The notes beneath the pieces are model-generated. The model did not search any database. It saw only the letters and a program-made list of their open reading frames with translations, and had not been told where the DNA came from. The translations under genes and the position numbers were made by a program. DNA of 64,000 bases from Streptomyces bicolor (GTDB lineage: Bacteria > Actinomycetota > Actinomycetes > Streptomycetales > Streptomycetaceae), in contig NZ_JOFS01000028.1 of assembly GCF_000719285.1 (NCBI RefSeq), positions 62,001 through 126,000 of the forward strand. The letters run 5' to 3'. Positions 36,601 to 44,008 of this stretch are shown in pieces; positions within the stretch are counted from its first letter, which is position 1, and each line of letters begins with the position of its first letter.

Positions 36601-38070
36601 GCCGTCCTGGACGCGTCCGCCCCCGACCCGGACTGGTCCCAGACCGAGGGCCTGCCCTTCGAGGCCGGCCGCGGTTACGCCGCCGCCGTCGGCCGGGCCG
36701 AGGACGACACACCCGTGCTCGTGGTCAAGGGCGCCCCCGAGACGGTGCTGCCCGCCTGCGCCGGTCTGCCCCCGTCGGCGACGGAGACGGCGCATACGCT
36801 CGCCGGTGACGGACTGCGCGTCCTCGCCGTGGCCCGGCGTCGGCTGGATCCGTCGGACGACGCGGCCGCCGTCCTCGAACAACCCCTGAAGGAGCTGGAG
36901 TTCACCGGCCTGCTGGCCCTCGCCGACATACCGCGCGACACCTCCACGGCCCTTGTCCGGGGCCTGCGGGAGGCGGGCGTACGACCCGTCATGCTGACCG
37001 GCGACCACCCGCAGACCGCCCGGGCGATCGCCGCCGAGCTGGGCTGGCCCGAGAACACCGGTGTGGTCACCGGCGAGGAACTGGCGTCCGCGGACCGGGA
37101 GGCACGGGCCCGGATGCTGGACGACATGGGCGTGGTGGCCCGGGTCGCGCCCGAGCAGAAACTCCAGGTCGTCGAGGCGCTGCGGGACGCGGGCCGGGTG
37201 GTCGGCATGGTCGGCGACGGAGCCAACGACGCGGCGGCCATCCGCGCCGCCGACATCGGCGTCGGCATCAGCGCCCGCGGCTCGGCCGCCGCCCGCAACG
37301 CGGCCGACCTCGTCCTCACCGACGGTGACCTGAGGGTCCTGATCGACGCGGTCGCCGAGGGCCGGGCCCTGTGGCACAACGTCGCGGACGCCATCGCGAT
37401 CCTGATCGGCGGCAACGCGGGCGAGGTGGGCTTCGGTCTCCTCGGCACCCTCCTGTCGGGCGCCGCGCCCCTGTCCACCCGCCAGATGCTGCTGGTGAAC
37501 CTGTTCACGGACCTGTTCCCGGCGATGGCGGTGGCGGTGACGCCGAAGCGGGCGGAGGGGGCCGACGGGGAGTCGGCCGCGGCCGGGAAGCCGGGCCAGG
37601 ATGTCCGTGCCGAACCCGCAGGGAGCGAGCCCGACCGGGGCAGCGCGATCGGACCCGAAGCCCTGATCGCCTCGGTCCTCGGTCCACCCCTGATCCGCAA
37701 GATCCGGCACCGTGCCCTGACCACGACGCTCGGCGGAACGGCCGCCTGGCTGTTCGGCCGCTTCACCCCGGGCAGCGCCCGGCGCTCGACCACGATGGCC
37801 CTGTGCGCGGTGGTCGGGACGCAGCTGGCCCAGACGCTGGCCGACCGGCGGGGCAGCCCGCTGGTCCGCGCCACCGCCCTCGGCTCCGGAGCCGCTCTCG
37901 TCGTCCTGGTGGAGACCCCGGGCGTCAGCCATGTCTTCGGCTGCACGCCGCTCGGTCCGTTCGCCTGGGCGGGCGTCGCCGCGTCGATCGCGCTCGCGGT
38001 GACGGGCCAGCGGGCCGTGCCGTACCTGGAGCGGACCGTGCTCCGGCATCTGCCGTACGGCACACGGTGA
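33682..38070 (+). CDS. Large P-type cation-transporting ATPase (CtpI-like)
   Basis: The product is 1462 aa. The catalytic half is a P-type ATPase: TGES (about 752-755), PEGLP in membrane helix 4 (867-871), the phosphorylation site DKTGT (910-914), KGAPE in the nucleotide domain, MLTGDHP and GDGANDAAAIRAADIGVG (from 1178). C-terminal membrane helices follow. The N-terminal ~580 residues are an Ala/Arg-rich region like that of mycobacterial CtpI, including a heavy-metal-associated-like stretch (VALAYWDGGLRRLVVTAV) and a long segment of unclear fold. PEGLP resembles calcium or magnesium pumps rather than heavy-metal CPx types, so the ion is uncertain. ATG 33682 follows GAGGGCG; GTG 33664 is possible. 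Confidence 0.85.
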   Translation: MLLGLLTRPTTAVAGLAAAGPRLLARGAAPAVGAAAGAVAGAARAGVRGVDTAARVARVARNTLPVRPHPWRSGTRAHLELRPSEPDLIRRQGGTERAARRVAAALAERPDVALAYWDGGLRRLVVTAVEESVSDRVVQKATDIAARHGLAQTDESVEDIVHPADPAGVRAAAMALAADGMGIATAFTGHLLRLPASPRAVTALVTLLRENPRFRGWLRARVGRSRMDLVLAVANAAAHGAGRTPTALVLDSALRTLQLVDTVARAAAFDMVHDEVCTPQRCSVAGDQRVRPPLRTSPAQEYAGHAEAGSLVGALATLLVKHDGTEAAEAVLAGSPKAARYGPAAFHAVLSSALSRAGVLVRDTERLRQLEMADTVVLHPSALRTPGADADPWAEAVLDAARRAGLRVVMVEDPALADFTNLADQVVSGERSLRDVVNSVRDEDGVVVTVARPDAADEDLLTGLLAGDVAVALTDRDGAVVWGADVLAPHGLADVWRLLRAVPAARGVGRRSQTLARSGAALSGLLVAVGTSRRGRPTPWPGLRHTPVDVSAAWALLTGMRAALGVAVARAPHPRPRVAWHELDPDEVRDRLEHEEGPEPTLSEQVTDRARQKLRTMGRRRVFAPLSGPLRLARAVRGELDDPLTPVLAVGSAAEAILGSVVDALLVVGALDLNALVGGVQRMRAERALSGLLAKQQQKARVTTEEPSSRARVVDAAKLRPGDVIELRADDVVPADARLLWEDGLEVDESALTGESLSADKGTDCTPGAAVPDRCCMVFEGTTVVAGHARAVVVDTGERTEASRAVALAARTPPSAGVQARLRELTDKALPLTLAGGAGVTALSLLRGTPIRRAVSGGVAVAVAAVPEGLPLVATVAQLAAARRLSQGGVLVRAPRTLEALGRMDTICFDKTGTLTENRLRLVRVTDAEGTVRARHEMNETDRAGAGATLRIAARACPQLNGGQDRPVHATDEAVLDASAPDPDWSQTEGLPFEAGRGYAAAVGRAEDDTPVLVVKGAPETVLPACAGLPPSATETAHTLAGDGLRVLAVARRRLDPSDDAAAVLEQPLKELEFTGLLALADIPRDTSTALVRGLREAGVRPVMLTGDHPQTARAIAAELGWPENTGVVTGEELASADREARARMLDDMGVVARVAPEQKLQVVEALRDAGRVVGMVGDGANDAAAIRAADIGVGISARGSAAARNAADLVLTDGDLRVLIDAVAEGRALWHNVADAIAILIGGNAGEVGFGLLGTLLSGAAPLSTRQMLLVNLFTDLFPAMAVAVTPKRAEGADGESAAAGKPGQDVRAEPAGSEPDRGSAIGPEALIASVLGPPLIRKIRHRALTTTLGGTAAWLFGRFTPGSARRSTTMALCAVVGTQLAQTLADRRGSPLVRATALGSGAALVVLVETPGVSHVFGCTPLGPFAWAGVAASIALAVTGQRAVPYLERTVLRHLPYGTR

Positions 38071-38100
38071 CCCACGCGTGGCCGCGACCGGCGACAACCC

Positions 38101-38131
38101 GATGGTGGCCCCGCACCACGGGGCCACCATC
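38101..38131. terminator. Bidirectional terminator
   Basis: Perfect 12-bp inverted repeat GATGGTGGCCCC / GGGGCCACCATC with a 7-base loop, between the convergent ATPase and reductase genes. Confidence 0.8.
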
Positions 38132-38146
38132 CCTGCGGGTGGGCGA

Positions 38147-39226
38147 TCAGACGGACCGGTGGTACTGGTCGGGCACATGCACGTCCCCGCCCAGCTCCCG
38201 TGCCGCGTGCCGTGCCCACGACGGGTTGCGCAGCAGCTCGCGGCCGAGCAGGACGGCGTCCGCCTCGCCGTTGGCGATGATCTTCTCGGCCTGTTCGGCG
38301 TCGGTGATCAGCCCGACCGCCGCGACCGGCAGGGAGGTCTCGGCCTTCACCCGCGCGGCGAACGGCACCTGGTAGCCCGGGCCGACGGGGATGCGGGCGC
38401 CGGCCGCGTTGCCGCCCGTGGACACGTCGAGCAGATCGACGCCGTGCGCCTGGAGATCGGCGGCGAAGCGGACCGTGTCGTCGGCGGTCCAGCCGTCGTC
38501 CTCCAGCCAGTCCGTGGCCGAGATGCGGAAGAACAGCGGCTTGTCGGCCGGCCACACCTCCCGCACGGCGTCCACGACCTGGAGGGCGAAGCGGGTGCGG
38601 TTCTCGTACGAGCCGCCGTATTCGTCGGTGCGGTGGTTGGAGTACGGGGAGAGGAACTCGTTGATCAGGTAGCCGTGGGCGCCGTGGACCTCGGCGACCT
38701 CGAATCCCGCGGCGAGGGCGCGCCGGGCGGCGTCCGCGAACCGACCCACGGTCTCCTGGATCTCGGCGACCGTCAGTTCGGCCGGCACGGGATGGCCGTC
38801 GGCGAACGGGACCGGGCTCGGCGCCACGGGCTGCCAGCCGTGCGCGTCCGGCCCCACCGGCGCACCGCCCTTCCAGGGCTGGTCGGTCGACGCCTTGCGG
38901 CCGGCGTGGGCGAGCTGGATGCCCGGCACCGTGCCCTGCGACACCAGGAACCGCGTGATGCGGCGGAACGCCTCGACCTGGGTGTCGTTCCAGATGCCCA
39001 GGTCGTAGGGGGAGATCCGGCCCTCGGGGCTGACGCCGGTGGCCTCGACGATGATCAGCCCTGTGCCGCCGGCCGCGCGGGCCGCGTAGTGCGCGAAGTG
39101 CCAGTCGTCGGGGACGCCCATGTCGGGGCCCTCCGGTGCGGCCGAGTACTGGCACATCGGGGGCATCCACACCCGGTTCGGGATCGTCACATCGCGCAGG
39201 GTGTAGGGCTCGAAGAGGGCACTCAC
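38147..39226 (-). CDS. NADH:flavin oxidoreductase, old yellow enzyme family (YqjM-like)
   Basis: The product is 359 aa from GTG 39226, which has GGAG 6 bases upstream; ATG 39238 four codons earlier lacks a site. The FMN barrel shows RVWMPPMCQYSA, whose Cys (residue 25) is the redox-modulating Cys of the YqjM/thermophilic-like branch, then QLAHAGRKA, EVHGAHGYLINEFLSPYSNHRTD (about 180-202) with the His pair that binds substrate, and AVLLGRELLRNPSWA. It reduces activated alkenes, quinones or nitro compounds with NAD(P)H. It is divergent from an ArsR gene, with two palindromes in the gap. Confidence 0.92.
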   Translation of the reverse strand: MSALFEPYTLRDVTIPNRVWMPPMCQYSAAPEGPDMGVPDDWHFAHYAARAAGGTGLIIVEATGVSPEGRISPYDLGIWNDTQVEAFRRITRFLVSQGTVPGIQLAHAGRKASTDQPWKGGAPVGPDAHGWQPVAPSPVPFADGHPVPAELTVAEIQETVGRFADAARRALAAGFEVAEVHGAHGYLINEFLSPYSNHRTDEYGGSYENRTRFALQVVDAVREVWPADKPLFFRISATDWLEDDGWTADDTVRFAADLQAHGVDLLDVSTGGNAAGARIPVGPGYQVPFAARVKAETSLPVAAVGLITDAEQAEKIIANGEADAVLLGRELLRNPSWARHAARELGGDVHVPDQYHRSV

Positions 39227-39277
39227 GGCGGACTCCATTCGTCACGGGACTCGGCACGGGGACCGGCTGGCGGCTCG

Positions 39278-39293
39278 TACGATAAGCATCGTA
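39278..39293. promoter_or_regulatory. Operator palindrome 1 between OYE and ArsR genes
   Basis: TACGATaagcATCGTA, perfect 6-bp arms. On the minus strand it covers TATCGT (39284-39279), a -10-like hexamer 19 bases beyond a perfect TTGACA (39309-39304), so it sits on the OYE promoter. Confidence 0.75.
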
Positions 39294-39302
39294 GTACGGG
39301 AA

Positions 39303-39331
39303 GTGTCAAACTACGAGAGGTCTCGTACAAT
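39303..39331 (+). promoter_or_regulatory. Promoter of the ArsR gene
   Basis: GTGTCA (39303-39308) and TACAAT (39326-39331) are separated by 17 bases. The spacer holds operator palindrome 2, as expected for autorepression. Confidence 0.6.
39312..39327. promoter_or_regulatory. Operator palindrome 2 between OYE and ArsR genes
   Basis: TACGAGaggtCTCGTA, perfect 6-bp arms and the same layout as palindrome 1. The two centres are 34 bases apart, about three helical turns, allowing side-by-side binding on one DNA face. Confidence 0.75.
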
Positions 39332-39364
39332 GGAGCCTAGAGAACCCGACGAAGTGGAGCCGCC

Positions 39365-39718
39365 GTGACCAGCACCGCTGTCAGCAGCCGAGACCTCCCG
39401 CACCCGACGCGCGGGGAGATCCGTCTGGAAGGTGTGCTGCACGCGCTGTCGGACCCGCTGCGTCTCCAGATCGTGCGAGAGCTCGCCGCCGTCGGCGACG
39501 AGCTCTCCTGTTCGCACTTCGACCTGCCGGTCACCAAGTCCACCACCACGCATCACTTCCGCGTGCTGCGGGAGAGCGGTGTGATCCAGCAGATCTACCG
39601 GGGCACGGCCAAGATGAACGGCCTGCGCAAGGACGACCTAGACGGCCTGTTCCCGGGACTTCTCGACGCCCTTCTCGACGCCGCCGCCCGGCAGGCCGTC
39701 CGGCCCGGCGGCGCCTGA
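39365..39718 (+). CDS. ArsR family transcriptional regulator
   Basis: The product is 117 aa. It is a winged helix protein (RLEGVLHALSDPLRLQIVREL, then VTKSTTTHHFRVLRESGVIQQ, about residues 20-78). It has only one Cys (C49, in LSCSHFD) and no CxC metal site, so it is not a classic arsenic or zinc sensor. A thiol- or ligand-based response to electrophiles or quinones would fit the divergent old yellow enzyme, though this is inference. GTG start. Its last 81 bases overlap the end of the convergent permease gene. Confidence 0.88.
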   Translation: MTSTAVSSRDLPHPTRGEIRLEGVLHALSDPLRLQIVRELAAVGDELSCSHFDLPVTKSTTTHHFRVLRESGVIQQIYRGTAKMNGLRKDDLDGLFPGLLDALLDAAARQAVRPGGA

Positions 39719-41047
39719 GCCCGCATCGGCGGCTTCTGAACCGGCCTTCGTCGGCAGGTGGTTGAAGAGCAGGTTCAACACGATCGCCGTCAGGCAGCCC
39801 GCGCTGATGCCGCTGTTCATCACCGTCTGGAACCAGTCCGGGAACTTCTCGTAGATCGCCGGCACACCGACCGGCAGCATGCCCACCGCGACGGAGACGG
39901 CCACCACCGTGAGGTTGTTGTTGCCCTTGAAGTCCACCCCGGCCAGTGTCCTCAGCCCGCTCGCGGCGACCGTCCCGAACATCACCAGCCCCGCACCGCC
40001 CAGCACCGGCGCCGGTATCGCCGCCACCACCGCGCCCAGCTTGGGCAGCAGCCCGAGCAGCACGAGGATGCCGCCCGCGGTGGCCACCACCCAGCGGCTG
40101 CGCACGCGGGTCATGCCGACGAGGCCGACGTTCTGGGCGTACGCCGTGTACGGGAAGGTGTTGAAGACGCCGCCCAGGACCGTCGACAGGCCGTCGGCGC
40201 GCAGGCCGTCCGCCAGGGAGCGCGGCGAGACCTTGCGGTCCGTCATCTCCCCGACCGCGATGAAGTCTCCGGTCGTCTCGGTCATGCACACCAGCGCCAC
40301 CACCAGCATCGACACGATGGCCGAGAACTCGAAGGTGGGTGCCCCGAAGTGGAACGGCGTGCTGATCCCGACCCAGTCGGCGTCGCCCACCCCGCCGAAG
40401 TCCGTGAACCCGAACGGTACGGCGACCGCCAGCCCCACCACGATGCCGATCAGTACGGCGATCCGGCTGAGGAACGCCGGCGCGAAGCGCTGCACACCGA
40501 GCACCACGGCGAGGACGAAGGCGGCCAGCGCGAGGTTCTTCGGCTCCCCGAAGTCCGCGGAACCGGCGCCGCCGGCCGCCCAGTTGCCCGCGACCGGCAG
40601 CAGGGAGAGACCGATGATCAGGATCACGGTGCCGGTCACGAGGGGCGGAAAGTACCGGAGCAGCCTTCCGAAGACCGGCGCCAGCAGCACGATCGCGAGA
40701 CCTGCGACGATCACCGAGCCGTAGATCGCGGGGAGCCCGCCGCCCGTCGTGCCGATCAGCACCATCGGGGAGACGGCGGCGAAAGTACAGCCCTGCATGA
40801 TCGGCAGCCGTACGCCGAAGCGCCAGAAGCCGATGCACTGGATCAGCGTCGCGATGCCGCACACCAGCAGGTCCGCGGTGATCAGGTAGGCCAGGTCGGC
40901 GGGTGGGAGCTTCATGGCTCCGCCGACGATCAAGGGGACGGCCACGGCGCCGGCGTACATCGCGAGGACGTGCTGCAGGCCGAAAGCGGCCAAGTGGCGG
41001 GCGGGTGGGACTTCGTCGACGGGGTGCGCGGGCGCGGTTGTGGTCAT
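39638..41047 (-). CDS. NCS2 family nucleobase:cation symporter (xanthine/uracil permease)
   Basis: The product is 469 aa. About 12-14 membrane helices are visible. NCS2 signatures include LAAFGLQHVLAMYAGAVAVPLIVGG at the N-terminus, GCTFAAVSPMVLIG (about 85-98), ALVCMTETTGDFIAVGE (about 250-266) and the GGVFNTFPYTAYAQNVGLVGMT block (about 291-312). The conserved Glu and QNxG motif point to purine (xanthine/urate) or uracil uptake. The C-terminal ~35 residues are hydrophilic and Gly/Glu-rich, and the 3' end overlaps the convergent ArsR gene by 81 bases. Confidence 0.9.
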   Translation of the reverse strand: MTTTAPAHPVDEVPPARHLAAFGLQHVLAMYAGAVAVPLIVGGAMKLPPADLAYLITADLLVCGIATLIQCIGFWRFGVRLPIMQGCTFAAVSPMVLIGTTGGGLPAIYGSVIVAGLAIVLLAPVFGRLLRYFPPLVTGTVILIIGLSLLPVAGNWAAGGAGSADFGEPKNLALAAFVLAVVLGVQRFAPAFLSRIAVLIGIVVGLAVAVPFGFTDFGGVGDADWVGISTPFHFGAPTFEFSAIVSMLVVALVCMTETTGDFIAVGEMTDRKVSPRSLADGLRADGLSTVLGGVFNTFPYTAYAQNVGLVGMTRVRSRWVVATAGGILVLLGLLPKLGAVVAAIPAPVLGGAGLVMFGTVAASGLRTLAGVDFKGNNNLTVVAVSVAVGMLPVGVPAIYEKFPDWFQTVMNSGISAGCLTAIVLNLLFNHLPTKAGSEAADAGSGAAGPDGLPGGGVEKGVEKSREQAV

Positions 41048-41177
41048 GGGCGAGACCGTAGGCTCCTTGAACAGATTGTTGATTTCGGGGGCGTTGCCGG
41101 TTCGTTTCTCGGTGCGGGTGGTGTGTGGCTGGTCGCGCCCACGCGGTGGAGCCGCATATGGGTACAGCCCCGCGTCC

Positions 41178-42524
41178 CTAAACGGCGTTGCCGTGCGCGG
41201 CGGTCATCAGCGACTCCCAATCGGGGAGCTTCACCACACTCCTGCCCAGCGCCGCCCCCAGGTCCGCCTCCGCGCGCTCGATCGCGCACCAACCCGTCCA
41301 CTCCACCGGCTCGATCCCCTCGGCCCGCAGTGCCGTGAGCGGATCCTCGGGCAGCTCCCTCCCCGCGAGTGCGTCGGCATCCTCCAGCAGCGACGTCACC
41401 GTCTCCTTCGCGCACGGCCGATTCGTGCCGATCACGCCCGTCGGGCCCCGCTTGATCCAGCCGGACACGTACTCGCCCGGCGCGACAAGGCCCTCGCGTA
41501 CCACTCGCCCGGCGCGATGTGGCACCGTGCCGGTCGACGGGTCGAACGGCAGGCCCTCCAGCGGCACCCCGCGATAGCCCACCGAACGCAGCACCAACTG
41601 GGCCTCGATGTCCTCGTATTGCCCCGTGCCCGTCACTCCGCCCCGCCCGTCGGGCGCCGTCCGTTCGAAGCGCACCGCGGCCACGCGCCCCGCCTCGGCG
41701 AGGAGTTCGACGGGCCGCAGGAAGAAACGCAGGCGGATGCGATGGCGGGCCTCGCGCGCCGGAGCCTCGGCCCAGCCGCGCAGTACCTCGACGTTGCGGC
41801 GCTGTGGGGCGGGCAGCCCTGAGGGGTCCGCGTACGCCGGATCCGGCACCAGCTCCTCGGGATCCACGGTCACTCCCGTGTCCGGCAGGGTGCCCAGCTC
41901 CCGTAGCTCCTTGGTGGTGAAGCGGGCCTGCGAGGGACCGCGGCGCCCCACCATGCTGATGTCGCTCACGCGGCTCGCGGCGAGGGCGGTGAGCGCCCCC
42001 TGGGGCATGTCGGTGGGGCTCAGCTCCGCCGTGCCCCGGGCCAGCATCCGTGTGACGTCCACCGCGACGTTCCCGACGCCGATGACCACCGCCGAGCGCG
42101 CGCCGACCACGAACCCGTCGTCGACGGCATCCGGATGGGCGCTGTACCAGGACACGAACTCGGTCGCCGACCAGCTGCCCGGCAGGTCCTCGCCGGGAAT
42201 GCCGAGGTGGCGGTCGGTGGCGGCGCCCACGCAGTACACGACCGCGTGGTAGAGACTGCGCAGCCGGTCTGCCGGCACTCCGTCCGGGCCGATCTGGACG
42301 CCCCCGAGGAAGCGCACCCGCTCGTGCTCCAGGACCGTCCGCAGGTTGTTCTGGAGGGACTTGATCTTCTCGTGGTCCGGCGCGACGCCGTACCTCACCA
42401 GGCCGTACGGGCACGGCAGCCGGTCCAGGACGTCGACGAGCACGTCGGGGTCCTGCTGTACGAGGCTCTGGGCGGTGTAGCACCCGCTCGGCCCGGAGCC
42501 TACGACGGCGACACGCAGCGGCAC
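41178..42524 (-). CDS. Ferredoxin/adrenodoxin-NADP+ reductase-like flavoprotein (FprA type)
   Basis: The product is 448 aa. The start is GTG 42524 with AAGGAG 7 bases upstream, giving VPLRVAVVGSGPSGCYTAQ, the FAD dinucleotide fold at the very N-terminus as in mycobacterial FprA; ATG 42587 would add 21 residues without a site. Further marks are PYGLVRYGVAPDH (about 40-52), VIGVGNVAVDVTRML for NADP (about 149-163) and SGWIKRGPTGVIGTNR (about 356-371). It should pass electrons from NADPH to a ferredoxin, for example for cytochromes P450, but no ferredoxin or P450 gene is nearby. Confidence 0.9.
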   Translation of the reverse strand: MPLRVAVVGSGPSGCYTAQSLVQQDPDVLVDVLDRLPCPYGLVRYGVAPDHEKIKSLQNNLRTVLEHERVRFLGGVQIGPDGVPADRLRSLYHAVVYCVGAATDRHLGIPGEDLPGSWSATEFVSWYSAHPDAVDDGFVVGARSAVVIGVGNVAVDVTRMLARGTAELSPTDMPQGALTALAASRVSDISMVGRRGPSQARFTTKELRELGTLPDTGVTVDPEELVPDPAYADPSGLPAPQRRNVEVLRGWAEAPAREARHRIRLRFFLRPVELLAEAGRVAAVRFERTAPDGRGGVTGTGQYEDIEAQLVLRSVGYRGVPLEGLPFDPSTGTVPHRAGRVVREGLVAPGEYVSGWIKRGPTGVIGTNRPCAKETVTSLLEDADALAGRELPEDPLTALRAEGIEPVEWTGWCAIERAEADLGAALGRSVVKLPDWESLMTAAHGNAV

Positions 42525-42681
42525 GGCGGAACTCCTTGTCCGAGGGGTCTTCGGGAAGTCTCCAGGAGTCGCTCTCGAATCCAGCATCGCACCGCGGACG
42601 CTCCGCTGACAGGGTGCAGTGCGCCGACCGGGAGGCGTGTTCGTTCAGTATGGAATGTGATCATGCGGTTACGTTGCGTGT

Positions 42682-43194
42682 GTGCTGGAAGCATCCTTTC
42701 TTAATCTTTCCGATCGTTGTGCTTCGGACGGCGTCGTGTCCGTGTGGCCCGCGTGGGAAGTACGGGACGGTGCCGGCGCCACGGCATGGCTGGGCGTCCG
42801 GCTGGAGTTCGGCGACGGCGCCCGGGTCGACGCGCTCGCCGTGGTGTCCGAGGAGGGCGTCTCCATCGAGGACGTGCGGGCCCGTCCGGCGCTCTCCCTC
42901 GACGACCTGGCGGCACTCGCCGACTGGATCGAGGATCCGCTCTCCAAGGCGTGCGGGGCCGCGGGCGAACCGGGCCGAGAGGGCGCCGGATCGAGTCGCG
43001 CCCGGCCGCCCTGGCCGCTGGGCGTCGAGGGGCAGTGGCTCGTCGCACAGGAGTACCGCGCGGCTCAGGAGCAGGGCGCGGACCCGGTCCTCGCGGTGAT
43101 GCGGGCGACGGGGCACAGCCGCCGCAGGTCGCTCAGGCTCATCGGCCAGGCGCGCGACGCGGGCTTCCTGACACCGCGCCGCGCCCGCCGCTGA
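42682..43194 (+). CDS. DUF6214 family protein
   Basis: The product is 170 aa, a soluble Streptomyces-specific protein. The N-terminal half is beta-rich (VVSVWPAWEVRDGAGATAWL, then RLEFGDGARVDALAVVSEEG); the second half is helical (LDDLAALADWIEDPLSKACG, then QWLVAQEYRAAQEQGADPVL) and ends in a DNA-binding-like basic segment (HSRRRSLRLIGQARDAGFL). No function is known. GTG 42682 has no ribosome-binding site; TACGTT at 42670-42675, six bases upstream, suggests a leaderless transcript. Confidence 0.7.
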   Translation: MLEASFLNLSDRCASDGVVSVWPAWEVRDGAGATAWLGVRLEFGDGARVDALAVVSEEGVSIEDVRARPALSLDDLAALADWIEDPLSKACGAAGEPGREGAGSSRARPPWPLGVEGQWLVAQEYRAAQEQGADPVLAVMRATGHSRRRSLRLIGQARDAGFLTPRRARR

Positions 43195-43254
43195 GCGCGG
43201 CCCCGAAGGCGGAGGGCACCGAGCCGCTGAGTGCGCCCCACCGGCGTGGGTCCC

Positions 43255-43944
43255 TCAGAGCATGTCCCGCATCCGCGTGATCTCGCTCGTCTGCTGAGCG
43301 ACCACCTCGTCGGCCATCTCCTCGATCGCGATGTTGTTGCCCTGTCCCTTCACGTCCGTGGCCATGGTGAGCGCCCCGTCGTGATGGGTGATCATCAACG
43401 TGAGGAAGAGCTGGTCGAACGTCTTCCCGCGGGCAGCGCGCAGTTTCTTCAGCTGTGCTTCGGTCGCCATGCCGGGCATCGAGGCGTGCTGCTCGTGGCC
43501 GCCGCCGTCCTCGGCGTTCTCCGTCTTGCCATGGTTCTTCAGCCAGCCCTTCATGGCGGTGATCTCCGGGCTCTGCGCGGCGGCGATCCGCTCGGCGAGG
43601 GCCTTGACCTTCGTCGACTCGGCGCGGTCCGGCGCGAGTTCGGTCATCTCCAGGGCCTGGGTGTGGTGCTCGATCATCATGCGCGCGTAGGCGACGTCGG
43701 CCGAGTTGGGGGAGTCGTCCTCGGCACGCTGCCGTGCGGCCTCCTCGGCGGACAGCTTCCGGTTCTCCTCGCCGGGCTTGCCGGGCACGATCACCGACGG
43801 TCCGCTCCCCTCGGCCGCCTCGGGTTCGGAGTCGCAGCCGCCGAGCGCGAGCACGGCCAGGGCGGCCAGCGCGGCGATGCGGACGGGCGCCCTGCGCAAG
43901 GGCGTCTTCGTTACATGTTCATTGCCCCCTATTGAGATGTGCAT
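43255..43944 (-). CDS. DUF305 lipoprotein
   Basis: The product is 229 aa. A lipoprotein signal ends in LALGGC (lipobox Cys about residue 37). The mature protein holds the DUF305 ferritin-like helices: YARMMIEHHTQALEMTELAP with a paired His motif, and a second copy FLTLMITHHDGALTMATDV. These EHH/THH pairs could bind metal; family members are often near copper genes, but none are seen here. A Gly/His segment (EDGGGHEQHASMPGM) separates the copies. ATG 43944 lies 7 bases after a TATCGT -10-like element (minus strand, 43957-43952), so the message may be leaderless. It is divergent from the LVIVD gene. Confidence 0.85.
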   Translation of the reverse strand: MHISIGGNEHVTKTPLRRAPVRIAALAALAVLALGGCDSEPEAAEGSGPSVIVPGKPGEENRKLSAEEAARQRAEDDSPNSADVAYARMMIEHHTQALEMTELAPDRAESTKVKALAERIAAAQSPEITAMKGWLKNHGKTENAEDGGGHEQHASMPGMATEAQLKKLRAARGKTFDQLFLTLMITHHDGALTMATDVKGQGNNIAIEEMADEVVAQQTSEITRMRDML

Positions 43945-43973
43945 GGCAAAGACGATACTCGGGCTTGCATGAA

Positions 43974-43991
43974 CCGTTCTAGTGGGAACGG
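43974..43991. promoter_or_regulatory. Palindrome between DUF305 and LVIVD genes
   Basis: CCGTTC-tagtgg-GAACGG with perfect 6-bp arms, in the 64-base gap. It overlaps the expected -35 region of the DUF305 promoter and lies 17 bases before the LVIVD start, so one regulator could control both genes. Confidence 0.5.
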
Positions 43992-44008
43992 ACTAGGGAG
44001 GAAAAACA

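Noticed and set aside
39365-39718. ArsR protein as an arsenic or metal sensor
   Set aside because: There is no CxC motif or other metal-binding Cys/His group, and no arsenic genes are nearby.
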